Shown in pieces: positions 26,123-35,621 of a stretch of DNA of 64,000 bases. The DNA is from Vibrio maritimus (lineage in GTDB: Bacteria; Pseudomonadota; Gammaproteobacteria; Enterobacterales; Vibrionaceae): contig NZ_CP090439.1 in assembly GCF_021441885.1 (NCBI RefSeq), forward strand, positions 434,001 through 498,000. The letters run 5' to 3'. The translations under genes and the position numbers were made by a program. Position 1 is the first letter of the stretch. Each line of letters begins with the position of its first letter. The notes under the pieces were generated by a model. The model worked only from the letters and a program-made list of their open reading frames with translations. It was not told where the DNA came from and did no database searches.

Positions 26123-26136
26123 TATAATGCGAATTA
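26123..26136 (+). promoter_or_regulatory. nagB promoter -10 with overlapping NagC-like dyad
   Basis: TATAAT at 26123-26128 is a perfect -10. It overlaps the near-palindrome TAATGCGAATTA, which resembles the core of NagC operators (AATTCGC/GCGAATT). NagC represses N-acetylglucosamine genes in enteric bacteria and vibrios. The match is partial, so this is a candidate only. Confidence 0.35.
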
Positions 26137-26177
26137 ATGTTTCAGAACAAACTAAATTCTTTTATTAGGGGATCAAC

Positions 26178-26978
26178 ATGAGACTTATTCCATTACAGAA
26201 CGCAGAACAAGTAGGTAAGTGGGCTGCACGCCATATCGTTGAGCGTATCAATGCTTTCCAACCAACAGCGGAAAAACCATTTGTGTTGGGTCTGCCTACT
26301 GGTGGAACACCTCTATCAACGTACAAAGCGCTGATTGAAATGTACAAAGCAGGCGAAGTTAGCTTCAAGCACGTTGTTACGTTCAACATGGACGAGTACG
26401 TTGGTATTGACCCTGAGCACCCAGAATCATACCGCTCTTTCATGTACGATAACTTCTTCAACCACGTTGATGTACAAGAAGAGAACATCAACCTTCTTGA
26501 TGGTCTAGCCGACGATATCGATGCTCACTGTGCAGCTTACGAAGAAAAAATCCGTTCATACGGCAAAATCAACCTGTTCATGGGCGGTATCGGTATCGAC
26601 GGTCACATCGCATTCAACGAGCCTGGTTCATCTCTAAACTCTCGTACCCGTATCAAAACGCTGACGACTGAGACTCGCATTGCAAACTCTCGCTTCTTCG
26701 ACAACGACATCAACCAAGTGCCTAAGTATGCCCTGACTATTGGTGTTGCAACTCTTCTAGACGCTGAAGAAGTGATGATCCTTACTATGGGTCACAACAA
26801 AGCTCAAGCTCTGCAAATGGCCGTAGAAGGCTGCGTAAACCATATGTGGACAGTAACAGCGCTACAAATGCACCCTAAAGCAATCATTGTTGCTGACGAT
26901 GCCGCTCAACAAGAACTTAAAGTTAAAACGGTTCGTTACTTCAACGAACTTGAAGTTGAGAACATCAAAGGCCTATAA
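26178..26978 (+). CDS. nagB: Glucosamine-6-phosphate deaminase
   Basis: A 266-residue cytoplasmic isomerase/deaminase that turns glucosamine 6-phosphate into fructose 6-phosphate and ammonia. It is the last step of N-acetylglucosamine and chitin use. The phosphate loop LPTGGTPLSTYK, catalytic Asp in VTFNMDEYVG, and GIGIDGHIAFNEPGSS with catalytic His and Glu are present. The length is the same as the E. coli enzyme. GGGGATC precedes the ATG. It is alone here, with no nagA or nagE next to it; the hexosaminidase at 45858 belongs to the same pathway. Confidence 0.97.
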   Translation: MRLIPLQNAEQVGKWAARHIVERINAFQPTAEKPFVLGLPTGGTPLSTYKALIEMYKAGEVSFKHVVTFNMDEYVGIDPEHPESYRSFMYDNFFNHVDVQEENINLLDGLADDIDAHCAAYEEKIRSYGKINLFMGGIGIDGHIAFNEPGSSLNSRTRIKTLTTETRIANSRFFDNDINQVPKYALTIGVATLLDAEEVMILTMGHNKAQALQMAVEGCVNHMWTVTALQMHPKAIIVADDAAQQELKVKTVRYFNELEVENIKGL

Positions 26979-27298
26979 GCCCAGTTCTCTGCACATCAAC
27001 TCTTTTTTGGATGATGTGTGCAGGTTTAGAGTAAGGCAGTGGAACTTTTTCACTGCCTTGTGTCTAAAAAATTGTTACCTGGTTTTACTGTGGTAACAAA
27101 GGCGATGGAAAATGCAAAATTATCCAAAGCTCCGTATAAGTCGGGCTTATATGCCAAGCTAAGCCCGACTTCCCCTTTTGTTTAACTCCGCTCTTGCAAG
27201 TCGTACAACTCCGTTTGCACAAAATAGCATTTCCAGTGAGAGAACAAGCACAAACCCCATCCACCCTCTTGAAAAGCAAAGCACCTCCTGACAGACTC
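26979..27298. other. nagB-recQ intergenic region with three stem-loops
   Basis: A 320-base stretch. Hairpins are seen at about 26988-27022 (CTGCACATCA / TGATGTGTGCAG), 27033-27059 (AAGGCAGTG / CACTGCCTT) and 27138-27171. They could be stacked terminators of nagB, or parts of a small RNA; sequence alone does not decide. The recQ frame is open back to 27194 but without recognisable homology there. Confidence 0.4.
27138..27171 (+). terminator. Stem-loop upstream of recQ
   Basis: The perfect 11-bp stem AAGTCGGGCTT / AAGCCCGACTT has a 12-nt loop and is followed by CCCCTTTTG. It is the strongest of the three hairpins in this gap. Confidence 0.55.
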
Positions 27299-29470
27299 AT
27301 GGTTCATTCTCGATCTGACACCGACTCCAAATTATTTATGACCCCTAACGAGCTGCTCAAGTCCATATTTGGCTATGATGATTTTCGACACCAGCAATCC
27401 GACATCATCGATTCTCTTATGGCTGGCAAAGATGTATTAACCTTGATGCCAACAGGTGGTGGTAAGTCAATTTGTTACCAGATCCCAGCAATCCTTCGTC
27501 AGGGTGTTGGTGTGGTGGTGTCTCCGCTTATTGCTTTGATGCAAGATCAAGTTGAAGCCCTGCATCAAGTTGGCGTAAACGCCGCGTACTTAAATTCAAC
27601 ACTCAGCTCTTATGATCAGCAAGTGGTCGAGCAACAGGTGCTCACCGGTGAAGTACAAATCTTGTATGTGGCTCCAGAGCGTCTTCTATTGGAGCGAACG
27701 CTGCGCTTACTCGAGCAGTCCAATTTATCTCTTTTTGCGATTGATGAAGCGCACTGTGTGAGCCAATGGGGTCATGATTTTCGCCCGGAGTATCAAAAGC
27801 TCAGCGTTCTTAAGCAACGATTTCCATCCGTACCAAGAATTGCGCTGACGGCAACAGCTGATCTTAAAACTCGAGAAGAGATCATCGCGCAGCTAGCACT
27901 TGAACAAGCTGACGTTTATGTTCATAGCTTCGACAGACCAAATATTCAGTATCATGTGTCCGATTCAGGTAACGCAAAAAAAGAGCTTTGGAGCTTTATT
28001 AGCACTCACCATCCCGATGATGCAGGGATTGTCTATTGTCTATCTCGCAAAAAGGTCGAAGAAACTGCTCAGTGGCTTACTGATATGGGTAAAGTCGCGC
28101 TACCCTACCATGCTGGCCTATCAAGCGAGCAAAGAGCTAGTCACCAGCGCCGCTTTTTGAGCGAGGATGGCATCATTGTAGTTGCCACTATCGCGTTTGG
28201 TATGGGTATAGATAAACCTGACGTTCGATTTGTCGCCCATCTCAGTTTACCTAAAAGCATTGAGGCGTATTATCAAGAAACGGGCCGTGCAGGGCGTGAT
28301 GGAATGCCAGCCAACGCATGGATGACCTTTGGTATGCAAGACATGGTACTGCAAAGACAAATGGTTCAAAACTCAGATGCCGCCGAACAATATAAGCGTG
28401 TATCACTTCAGAAGCTCAACCGCCTCTTAGGCTACTGCGACCTCGCCACCTGCCGACGCCAATCTCTACTCGCTTATTTTGGAGAGACGCTTGCAGAGCC
28501 TTGCGGCAATTGCGACAACTGTCTTAATCCTCCAGAAACTTGGGATGGCTTACAAGCAACGCAAAAAGCCCTATCCACTGTCTATCGAACGGGACAACGA
28601 TTTGGCGTGAGTTATTTGGTGAACATACTACTAGGTAAAACTGACGCTCGCATCACGCAAAACCAACACCATACCCTATCGACCTTTGGTATTGGCACTG
28701 AGTTATCCGCCAAAGAGTGGCAAGGTGTATTCAGGCAATTGCTGGCGATGAACTTGCTTGAAGCGCACGGCGAGCATGGCAGCCTGCAACTTACCGAGAT
28801 TTGCCGGCCTTATCTTAAAGGGCAGCACCCAATTGAACTAAGGAAGATTCGTGTTTCGAAGCAGTCAACAACTAAAGGCGCTAAAAAGAGAAGCAAAAAC
28901 TCGCTAGCAACCTCGGATATGCCTCAATTCGAGCGACTTCGTGAAGTTCGCTCTGAGCTTGCGAAACAACAATCGGTTCCAGCTTACGTAATCTGTCAGG
29001 ACGTCACGCTAGAAGCACTCGCCACCGAGCGTCCTACCCACTTGGACCAACTGGCAACCATACCGGGATTGGGTGAAGCAAAGATTGAAAAATATGGTGA
29101 AGCATTCATTGCAGTCATTGAACCGAAATCATTGGCAGAGAAAACGCTCTCAGAGACTGAGTTAGAATCGCTATCACTATTGAACCAAGGCCTTACCGTT
29201 CAAGATATCGCTAATGCTCGCGGGCTAAAAACAAACACGGTCCAAACCCACTTAGCGAGTGCCATTGAACTCAATGTTTGTGAACTTTCAAATGTCGTCG
29301 CTTTATCCAGCGAAGAAATAGACGGCATTAACCAAAAAATCATCGATTTGAACACTATTGAGGACGGAGCCCTCAAGCCTCTCTATGAACACTTCGAACA
29401 ACGCTACGACTACGGAACATTGAAATGCGTGGTAGCAAAGATGCTCGCAAATTCAAATGCAGTTGCTTAA
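27299..29470 (+). CDS. recQ: ATP-dependent DNA helicase RecQ
   Basis: A superfamily 2 DNA helicase of about 723 residues, acting in recombination and fork repair. Motif I is TGGGKS, motif II is DEAH (FAIDEAHCVSQWG), motif VI is YYQETGRAGRDG, and the aromatic loop between is HDFRPEY. The RecQ C-terminal zinc cluster is visible (CDLATCRRQSLLAYF, then CGNCDNC). After the winged helix comes an HRDC domain (LATIPGLGEAKIEKYGE) and a short C-terminal extension. The start is uncertain: neither the ATG at 27299 nor the one at 27338 has a clear ribosome-binding site, and homology begins near 27350. Confidence 0.95.
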   Translation: MVHSRSDTDSKLFMTPNELLKSIFGYDDFRHQQSDIIDSLMAGKDVLTLMPTGGGKSICYQIPAILRQGVGVVVSPLIALMQDQVEALHQVGVNAAYLNSTLSSYDQQVVEQQVLTGEVQILYVAPERLLLERTLRLLEQSNLSLFAIDEAHCVSQWGHDFRPEYQKLSVLKQRFPSVPRIALTATADLKTREEIIAQLALEQADVYVHSFDRPNIQYHVSDSGNAKKELWSFISTHHPDDAGIVYCLSRKKVEETAQWLTDMGKVALPYHAGLSSEQRASHQRRFLSEDGIIVVATIAFGMGIDKPDVRFVAHLSLPKSIEAYYQETGRAGRDGMPANAWMTFGMQDMVLQRQMVQNSDAAEQYKRVSLQKLNRLLGYCDLATCRRQSLLAYFGETLAEPCGNCDNCLNPPETWDGLQATQKALSTVYRTGQRFGVSYLVNILLGKTDARITQNQHHTLSTFGIGTELSAKEWQGVFRQLLAMNLLEAHGEHGSLQLTEICRPYLKGQHPIELRKIRVSKQSTTKGAKKRSKNSLATSDMPQFERLREVRSELAKQQSVPAYVICQDVTLEALATERPTHLDQLATIPGLGEAKIEKYGEAFIAVIEPKSLAEKTLSETELESLSLLNQGLTVQDIANARGLKTNTVQTHLASAIELNVCELSNVVALSSEEIDGINQKIIDLNTIEDGALKPLYEHFEQRYDYGTLKCVVAKMLANSNAVA

Positions 29471-29648
29471 TAAAAGTGCAAAATCAGATTTCATCTATGA
29501 CGTTCGCTTTACCCCTTTAGTCTAATGTTGTTATCAGCGGTGTGAATATAAGATCACTTTCGTTGCCCTACATGTGTAGCCAACGATCCTTAAGATTTTT
29601 GTGTTGGGAGACTCAGCCCTCCCGAGTTTACTATTACTATCTTTTTTG

Positions 29649-29679
29649 ACGCCAAGACCTATTGTCTTGGCGTTTTTTT
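29649..29679 (+). terminator. Rho-independent terminator, rightward
   Basis: The perfect stem ACGCCAAGAC / GTCTTGGCGT has a 5-nt loop and is followed by seven T. It lies 180 nt after recQ, so a short transcript might end here too. Confidence 0.9.
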
Positions 29680-29714
29680 ATCTGTAGATCTTTGCTTACC
29701 TCTTACATCAGAGC

Positions 29715-29742
29715 AAAAAAAACCGCGCTCGAAAGCGCGGTG
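29715..29742 (-). terminator. Rho-independent terminator of malate synthase gene
   Basis: The stem CCGCGCT / AGCGCGG is flanked by eight A on the left, which read as a T-run for the leftward gene ending at 29771. Confidence 0.9.
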
Positions 29743-29770
29743 TTACCTTGGGCTTGGTAATTACAGTATT

Positions 29771-31957
29771 TTATCTTTGTTGTGATTTTAATTTGAGTCG
29801 CATTGCGTGCAATACGGGCTCGGTATAGCCATTGGGCTGTGCGCAGCCTTCGAACACCAACTGACAAGCGGCAGAGAACGCAATGCTGCTGTCAAAGTTG
29901 GGGGCCATATTGTTGTAATTTGGGTCATCGGCATTTTGTTGGTCAACAACTTGTGCCATACGCTGCATGGTTTTCATCACTTGAGATTCAGTGCAAATAC
30001 CATGACGTAGCCAGTTGGCAATGTGCTGGCTTGAAATACGCAGCGTAGCGCGATCTTCCATTAAGCCAACATCATTGATATCTGGCACTTTGGAACAGCC
30101 AACACCTTGGTCAATCCAGCGTACTACATAGCCGAGAATGCCTTGCGCGTTGTTGTCTAACTCGCTCTGAACTTGTTCTGCAGTCAGCTTTTGCGAGCCT
30201 AATAGTGGAATCGTCAAGATATCATCCACACTCGCCATCACGCGCTCACGAAGCTCTTTTTGACGGCTTGGTACACTTACTTGATGGTAGTGAAGCGCAT
30301 GCAATGTCGCTGCAGTCGGTGACGGTACCCATGCAGTATTGGCACCTGATTGTGGGTGACCAATCTTAGCATCCATCATTTTTGCCATGTTATCTGGCTC
30401 CGGCCACATACCTTTACCTATTTGCGCTTTGCCTTGTAGCCCGCACGCTAAACCAAGATCCACGTTTTGATCTTCGTAAGCACCAATCCAAGTCATGGTT
30501 TTCAACTGCGCTTTCGGGGCAAATGCGCCCGCTTCCATGCTGGTGTGGATCTCATCACCCGTTCTATCTAAGAAGCCCGTATTGATGAACACGACACGCT
30601 CTTTCGCAGCGTGAATACACGCTTTGAGGTTAACCGAGGTGCGGCGCTCCTCATCCATAATGCCAACTTTGATGGTGTTTCGCTCCAAACCCAGCGCATC
30701 TTCCACACGAGTAAATAGTTCGTTGGTAAACGCCACTTCCTCAGGGCCGTGCATCTTAGGTTTAACGATATTGATGCTGCCTGATGTCGAGTTTTGATAC
30801 TGGCTATTGCCTTTGAGATCATGGATAGCTATTAGCGAAGTAATCATGGCATCCATAATACCTTCAGGCACTTCACGGCCTGCACTATCAAGGATCGCAG
30901 GGTTCGTCATTAAGTGGCCGACGTTGCGAATAAACAACATACTACGGCCTTTGAGGTGGATCTCTCCGCCTGTCACGCTGGTATAGTGACGATCTGGATT
31001 TAGACTTCGAACAATGGTTTTACCATTCTTTTCTAGGCTCTCCTGCAGATCACCTTTCATCAGACCTAACCAGTTTCGATAGGCCAAGGCTTTATCTTCG
31101 CCGTCTACCGCCGCTACCGAATCTTCACAATCCATAATGGTGGTAAGCGCCGCTTCAACAACCACATCTTTGATGCCCGCGGCATCTACACGACCGATAG
31201 GTGTGTTCGGATCGATTTGAATTTCGATATGAAGGTTATTGTGTTTAAGTAGAATACATGACGGTGAACTCGCCTCTCCCTGATAGCCGATAAACTGTGT
31301 GCTATCCATCAAGGTCACTTCCTCACCGTTGGTAAGGGTGGCGGTAAGGGTGTTACCTACACTGACATTACTGATGCTGTACTGAGCGACTTCTCGGTGT
31401 GATACGCCATTGAGTGGTGCTGCTGAGTCAAGAAACTCACGAGCATAGGCTACCACTTTTTCACCACGCACTGGGTTAAAGCTACCACCACGCTCCGCAC
31501 CGTTTTCTTCGCCGATCACATCCGTGCCGTAAAGCGCGTCATACAAACTGCCCCAACGCGCGTTCGCTGCGTTAAGTGCAAAGCGGGCATTCATAATAGG
31601 CACCACTAGCTGTGGTCCTGCTTGTGTTGCAATTTCTGGCTCTACGTTTTCTGTGGTGATCTCGAAATCATCGACTTCGGGAACCAAGTAGCCAATTTGC
31701 TGTAGAAAGGTTTTGTATTCGACTGGATCAATCGTATGACCTGCGCGCTCTTGATGCCAAACATCGATTTGATGTTGTAGGTCGTCACGCTTGACGAGCA
31801 GCGCGCGATTTTTTGGTGCTAGGTCAGATAAGATCGACTCGAACGATTGCCAAAATGCGTCGGCTTCAATGCCGGTGCCGGGAATGATTTGCTCATTAAC
31901 CAAATTGTAGAGGGTGCTATCAATGTTCAAGCTTCCCTGTTGAATACGATTGCTCAT
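29771..31957 (-). CDS. glcB: Malate synthase G
   Basis: A 728-residue cytoplasmic enzyme that joins glyoxylate and acetyl-CoA to malate, the second step of the glyoxylate bypass. The length and sequence fit the monomeric G form (E. coli GlcB), not the shorter AceB form. Characteristic stretches are TTIMDCEDSVAAVDGEDKAL, GIMDEERRTSVNLKACI and SGANTAWVPSPTAATLHALH. GAGAG precedes the ATG. It lies 127 nt downstream of, and parallel to, a LysR gene, with isocitrate lyase divergent beyond it. Confidence 0.96.
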   Translation of the reverse strand: MSNRIQQGSLNIDSTLYNLVNEQIIPGTGIEADAFWQSFESILSDLAPKNRALLVKRDDLQHQIDVWHQERAGHTIDPVEYKTFLQQIGYLVPEVDDFEITTENVEPEIATQAGPQLVVPIMNARFALNAANARWGSLYDALYGTDVIGEENGAERGGSFNPVRGEKVVAYAREFLDSAAPLNGVSHREVAQYSISNVSVGNTLTATLTNGEEVTLMDSTQFIGYQGEASSPSCILLKHNNLHIEIQIDPNTPIGRVDAAGIKDVVVEAALTTIMDCEDSVAAVDGEDKALAYRNWLGLMKGDLQESLEKNGKTIVRSLNPDRHYTSVTGGEIHLKGRSMLFIRNVGHLMTNPAILDSAGREVPEGIMDAMITSLIAIHDLKGNSQYQNSTSGSINIVKPKMHGPEEVAFTNELFTRVEDALGLERNTIKVGIMDEERRTSVNLKACIHAAKERVVFINTGFLDRTGDEIHTSMEAGAFAPKAQLKTMTWIGAYEDQNVDLGLACGLQGKAQIGKGMWPEPDNMAKMMDAKIGHPQSGANTAWVPSPTAATLHALHYHQVSVPSRQKELRERVMASVDDILTIPLLGSQKLTAEQVQSELDNNAQGILGYVVRWIDQGVGCSKVPDINDVGLMEDRATLRISSQHIANWLRHGICTESQVMKTMQRMAQVVDQQNADDPNYNNMAPNFDSSIAFSAACQLVFEGCAQPNGYTEPVLHAMRLKLKSQQR

Positions 31958-32084
31958 AAAATTTCTCTCGAATTAGTCGATGACCACTGCTTAAAAATCT
32001 ACGTAACTGAGGAGAATTTGACTAATTTATGCCACTTATAGTTAACATTCATAGAAAAAATACCCCTATTATTGACGTTCTCAG

Positions 32085-33038
32085 TTACTCCGTTACGCCG
32101 CTTTCTAGCTCATTAGCAACGCTTTTTATTAGGCGGCGCATCCATTGATGATCGGGATTACTTTGCAACAGTGGACTCCATGCCATCTTGACCTCAAATG
32201 GCTCTATTGCAAATGGCGCTGGCTTGATAAGCAGCTTGGGATTATTGCGTTGTGATTGGGCTGCCTTGCTCGGAATGGTCAAAATCAGATTCTTCTGCTG
32301 AGCAAAAAGAATCGCGGATAGGTAGTGACGGGTAAACACCGTGATGTTGCGGGTTTTACCTATCTTCATTAAGGCTTCATCTATCCAGCCCAGTTTCTGC
32401 GCTTGACTTGGGTTGACGCCGTGCCCAGTTCCCATGCCAGTTTTACTTACCCAGATATGCTGTGCCTTTAAATAAGAGAACAAATCAAAGTTGTCTGCGA
32501 TAGGGTTGTCGCGGCTGAATAGACAAGAAAAGCCATCATGCCACAGGCTCATTTGGTGGAAGGATTGTGGAATATCATCAAAGCGGTTGATGACGATATC
32601 AACAGTACCTTGCTCCACATCCTGATAGCTCACATCACTTGGCGTCATGATGTCTAAACGTATCTTTGGTGCAATTTCGCTTAGCTTTTCCAATAGCGGT
32701 TGAATGATAGTGGACTCGGCATAGTCACTCGCCATGATGCGAAACACGCGCTCGCTGTCCTCAGCATTAAACTCGGTCGTGGTTTGCACCGTCTTTTCTA
32801 CATTAGCAAGAATATTTCGGATCTGCGGCTGAAGCTTCTGGGCACGCTCTGTCGGGATCATCCCTTCACTGGTTCGCACCAAAAGTGGATCTTCAAATAA
32901 ATCGCGCAGTCGACGCAATCCATTACTCATCGCTGGCTGAGTGATGCCCAACTGATTCGCTGCACGGGTCACATTGCGCTCTCGCAGTAGCATGTCTAAA
33001 TACACAAGCAAATTAAGGTCAATACGAGCAATATTCAT
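32085..33038 (-). CDS. LysR-family regulator between malate synthase and isocitrate lyase
   Basis: A 317-residue regulator. The HTH is DLNLLVYLDMLLRERNVTRA followed by GITQPAMSNGLRRLRDLF; the effector domain starts near residue 95. Its place between glcB and the divergent aceA suggests control of the glyoxylate bypass, but enteric bacteria use IclR/FadR there, so the link is inference. The intergenic side towards aceA (133 nt) is AT-rich and could hold its site. Confidence 0.85.
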   Translation of the reverse strand: MNIARIDLNLLVYLDMLLRERNVTRAANQLGITQPAMSNGLRRLRDLFEDPLLVRTSEGMIPTERAQKLQPQIRNILANVEKTVQTTTEFNAEDSERVFRIMASDYAESTIIQPLLEKLSEIAPKIRLDIMTPSDVSYQDVEQGTVDIVINRFDDIPQSFHQMSLWHDGFSCLFSRDNPIADNFDLFSYLKAQHIWVSKTGMGTGHGVNPSQAQKLGWIDEALMKIGKTRNITVFTRHYLSAILFAQQKNLILTIPSKAAQSQRNNPKLLIKPAPFAIEPFEVKMAWSPLLQSNPDHQWMRRLIKSVANELESGVTE

Positions 33039-33171
33039 AACAAAAATACCGAGTATAATAACTATAAATTAACAAAATTATCACACAAGCGGCTAGGATT
33101 TGTCCATAACAACAAGTTAATACTACAGGCCACTGGCCACCCTATATCCAACGTGAAACTAAGGAATAGTT

Positions 33172-34770
33172 ATGTCGCAAATTAATCAAGATATCGAAAT
33201 GATCGAAGTTGCAAAACGCGCTGCAGGCACGCCATGGGATTCAATCGATGCTGAGTCTGCTGCTCGCATGCGTGCTCAAAACAAATTCAAAACTGGCCTA
33301 GATATCGCGCAATACACGGCGGATATTATGCGTGCAGACATGGAAGCGTACGACGCAGACAAGTCTCAGTACACTCAGTCTTTGGGTTGCTGGCACGGTT
33401 TCATTGGCCAACAAAAAATGATTTCTATTAAGAAGCACTTTGGTGGCAAGACTGACAAACGCTACCTATATCTATCAGGTTGGATGGTGGCGGCACTTCG
33501 CTCTGATTTCGGTCCACTCCCAGACCAGTCAATGCACGAGAAGACTTCTGTTCCTGCGCTTATCGAAGAGCTATATACTTTCCTTCGCCAAGCAGATGCG
33601 CGTGAACTAGGTGGTCTATTCCGTGAGCTAGACGCAGCACGTGAAGCAGGCGATGTAGCACTTCAAGACCAAATCCAAGACAAAATCGACAATCATCAAA
33701 CCCACGTTGTGCCAATCGTTGCCGATATCGATGCAGGTTTTGGTAACGCTGAAGCGACTTACCTACTGGCTAAGAAAATGATTGAAGCGGGTGCGTGTTG
33801 TCTACAGATTGAAAACCAAGTAGCCGATGAGAAACAGTGTGGTCACCAAGACGGTAAAGTAACCGTACCTCACGCTGACTTCCACGCCAAACTGCGCGCG
33901 CTGCGTTATGCATTCCTTGAGCTTGGCATCGACAACGGCATCATCGTTGCGCGTACTGACTCACAAGGCGCAGGCCTAACCAAAGAAATTGCGGTAGTGA
34001 AAGAGCCGGGCGACCAAGGCGACATCTACAACTCTTACCTAGACGTTGAAGAAATCGATGTAGCTGACATGAAGCAAGGCGACGTTTGCTTTAACCGCGA
34101 TGGCAAGCTAGTACGTCCTAAGCGTCTACCTTCAGGTCTATATCAGTTCCGCTCAGGTACAGGTGAAGACCGCTGTGTATTTGACTGTATCGAAGCTATC
34201 AACGCAGGTGCAGACTTACTGTGGATTGAAACTGAGAAGCCACACATTGGCCAAATCAAAGAGATGATGGACGGCGTACGTGCAGTACACCCGAACGCGA
34301 AGCTGGTTTACAACAACTCTCCTTCATTCAACTGGACACTAAACTTCCGCCAACAAGCATACGACGCAATGGTTGAAGCGGGTGAAGATGTATCAGCATA
34401 CGACCGCGCAAACCTAATGAGCGCTGAATATGACGAAACCGAGCTATCGAAACGCGCTGACGACAAGATCCGCACGTTCCAAGCAGACGCGTCACGTGAA
34501 GCAGGTATCTTCCACCACCTAATCACGCTACCAACATACCACACCGCTGCGCTATCAACAGATAACCTAGCGAAAGAGTACTTCGGTGATGAAGGGATGC
34601 TTGGCTACGTTAAGAACGTTCAGCGTCAAGAAATCCGTCAAGGTATCGCGTGTGTTAAACACCAAAACATGTCTGGTTCAGATATCGGTGATGACCACAA
34701 AGAGTACTTCGCAGGTGAAAATGCGCTAAAAGCAGCTGGTGAGTTGAATACGTCGCACCAGTTTGACTAA
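33172..34770 (+). CDS. aceA: Isocitrate lyase (long form)
   Basis: A 532-residue cytoplasmic enzyme that cleaves isocitrate to succinate and glyoxylate. The catalytic KQCGH motif has Cys223, and the substrate/metal part is IVADIDAGFGNAEATYLLAK. About 100 residues longer than E. coli AceA, it belongs to the long type found in Pseudomonas, Vibrio and relatives. AAGGA precedes the ATG. The gene is followed by the GC-rich repeat copy B with no other terminator in view. Confidence 0.96.
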   Translation: MSQINQDIEMIEVAKRAAGTPWDSIDAESAARMRAQNKFKTGLDIAQYTADIMRADMEAYDADKSQYTQSLGCWHGFIGQQKMISIKKHFGGKTDKRYLYLSGWMVAALRSDFGPLPDQSMHEKTSVPALIEELYTFLRQADARELGGLFRELDAAREAGDVALQDQIQDKIDNHQTHVVPIVADIDAGFGNAEATYLLAKKMIEAGACCLQIENQVADEKQCGHQDGKVTVPHADFHAKLRALRYAFLELGIDNGIIVARTDSQGAGLTKEIAVVKEPGDQGDIYNSYLDVEEIDVADMKQGDVCFNRDGKLVRPKRLPSGLYQFRSGTGEDRCVFDCIEAINAGADLLWIETEKPHIGQIKEMMDGVRAVHPNAKLVYNNSPSFNWTLNFRQQAYDAMVEAGEDVSAYDRANLMSAEYDETELSKRADDKIRTFQADASREAGIFHHLITLPTYHTAALSTDNLAKEYFGDEGMLGYVKNVQRQEIRQGIACVKHQNMSGSDIGDDHKEYFAGENALKAAGELNTSHQFD

Positions 34771-34777
34771 AGAGCTT

Positions 34778-34912
34778 GACCCCTCCTAGCCTCCCCTTGG
34801 CAAGGGGAGGAACAGTTGGCTCGCTATCGCATTGCCATTTCTTAAAGAGCGACGTGACGTTAGGAACGAGCCCGAAGTTCTCCCCCTATATAGGGGGAGC
34901 TAGAGGGGGTAA
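34778..34912. repeat. GC-rich palindromic interspersed repeat, copy B
   Basis: An element of about 135 bp with the same ends as copy A at 7979-8117: CCCCTCCTAGCCTCCCC on the left and GGGGGAGCTAGAGGGGGT on the right, which are inverted repeats of each other. Each end also folds alone (CTCCCC TTGGCA GGGGAG-type, and TTCTCCCCC / GGGGGAG). The interior differs from copy A. It starts 8 nt after aceA and probably also ends aceA transcripts. Confidence 0.75.
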
Positions 34913-34967
34913 CCACAGCGCGCTCCCAACCCCCAACCTCCACAAAAATAACCACAGAGGCAGCCCT

Positions 34968-35546
34968 ATGACCACTCAAACTCCCCCACATCTACAAGAC
35001 GCAAAAGCCCTTCTATCAGATAAGGGATTTGCCACCAGCAACACGTGGTATCACGGCACCTCTTCTGCTCTCGTCGCGTCAATTCAAGCACAAGGGCTCA
35101 AACGCTCAGGTGATAAGGCGCTAAATGAAGTTGCTAAATCCACTATGGCTACTATAGGCAACCAATACACAGAAATCGTTGAGCCTGTATTCCTAACCCA
35201 AAGTAAAGAGCTGGCTTATTATTGGGCACAGCAGACTGTTCGTGAACGTAGCATGAGATTTGAAGGGGTCGAAGAGCCGATTGTATTGCAAGTCAACCTC
35301 AACGAAAAACAGCAGACAAGCGTAAAACCTGACGTGGGTGCTATGAGTTTATTGATGATGCGTGACGGCGAGGCTTATATGGCGTACATCGCTAAGTTAT
35401 ACCAAGACAACAATTTGGCAATTCCAGAGATCGACTTAAGAAATGCAGATCGAATGGCCTTTTTAGACACGCTTGGCATGGCATACATCGACCAAGATGT
35501 TAGCCGTGGGAGTATCGAAGTGCTCCAAGAGCCTGCAACTGCGTAA
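34968..35546 (+). CDS. ADP-ribosyltransferase-fold (ART-like) protein of unknown role
   Basis: A 192-residue protein. WYHGTSSALVASIQAQGLKR at about residues 20-40, followed by PVFLTQSKELAYYWAQQTV, is the typical first half of an ART fold (YHGTS, then a strand F/YLT with an Ala-rich helix). Such domains occur in ADP-ribosyltransferases, RNA 2'-phosphotransferases and some toxins. The final catalytic Glu is not certain. The frame stays open back through the repeat, but the ATG at 34968 has AGAGG upstream. No antitoxin-like partner is adjacent. Confidence 0.6.
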   Translation: MTTQTPPHLQDAKALLSDKGFATSNTWYHGTSSALVASIQAQGLKRSGDKALNEVAKSTMATIGNQYTEIVEPVFLTQSKELAYYWAQQTVRERSMRFEGVEEPIVLQVNLNEKQQTSVKPDVGAMSLLMMRDGEAYMAYIAKLYQDNNLAIPEIDLRNADRMAFLDTLGMAYIDQDVSRGSIEVLQEPATA

Positions 35547-35575
35547 CTCAATCTACTCTACACGACAAATTCTCA

Positions 35576-35603
35576 AACACCGAGCGCTAGGCTCGGTGTT
35601 TTA
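35576..35603. terminator. Bidirectional terminator between convergent genes
   Basis: The perfect stem AACACCGAGC / GCTCGGTGTT has a 5-nt loop, with T on the right and A on the left. It lies between the ART-like gene and the small exported protein gene. Confidence 0.88.
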
Positions 35604-35621
35604 CTCTCAGTGAGGTTGATA

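Larger units (their letters stand above)
29471..29770. other. Convergent recQ / malate synthase intergenic region
   Basis: 300 bases with two separate terminators, one for each direction. The first part, 29471-29640, is AT-rich with no recognised feature. Confidence 0.5.

Noticed and set aside
34776..34967. Upstream extension of the ART-like gene through the repeat
   Set aside because: The extra residues come from the palindromic repeat, and the inner ATG has a better ribosome-binding site.
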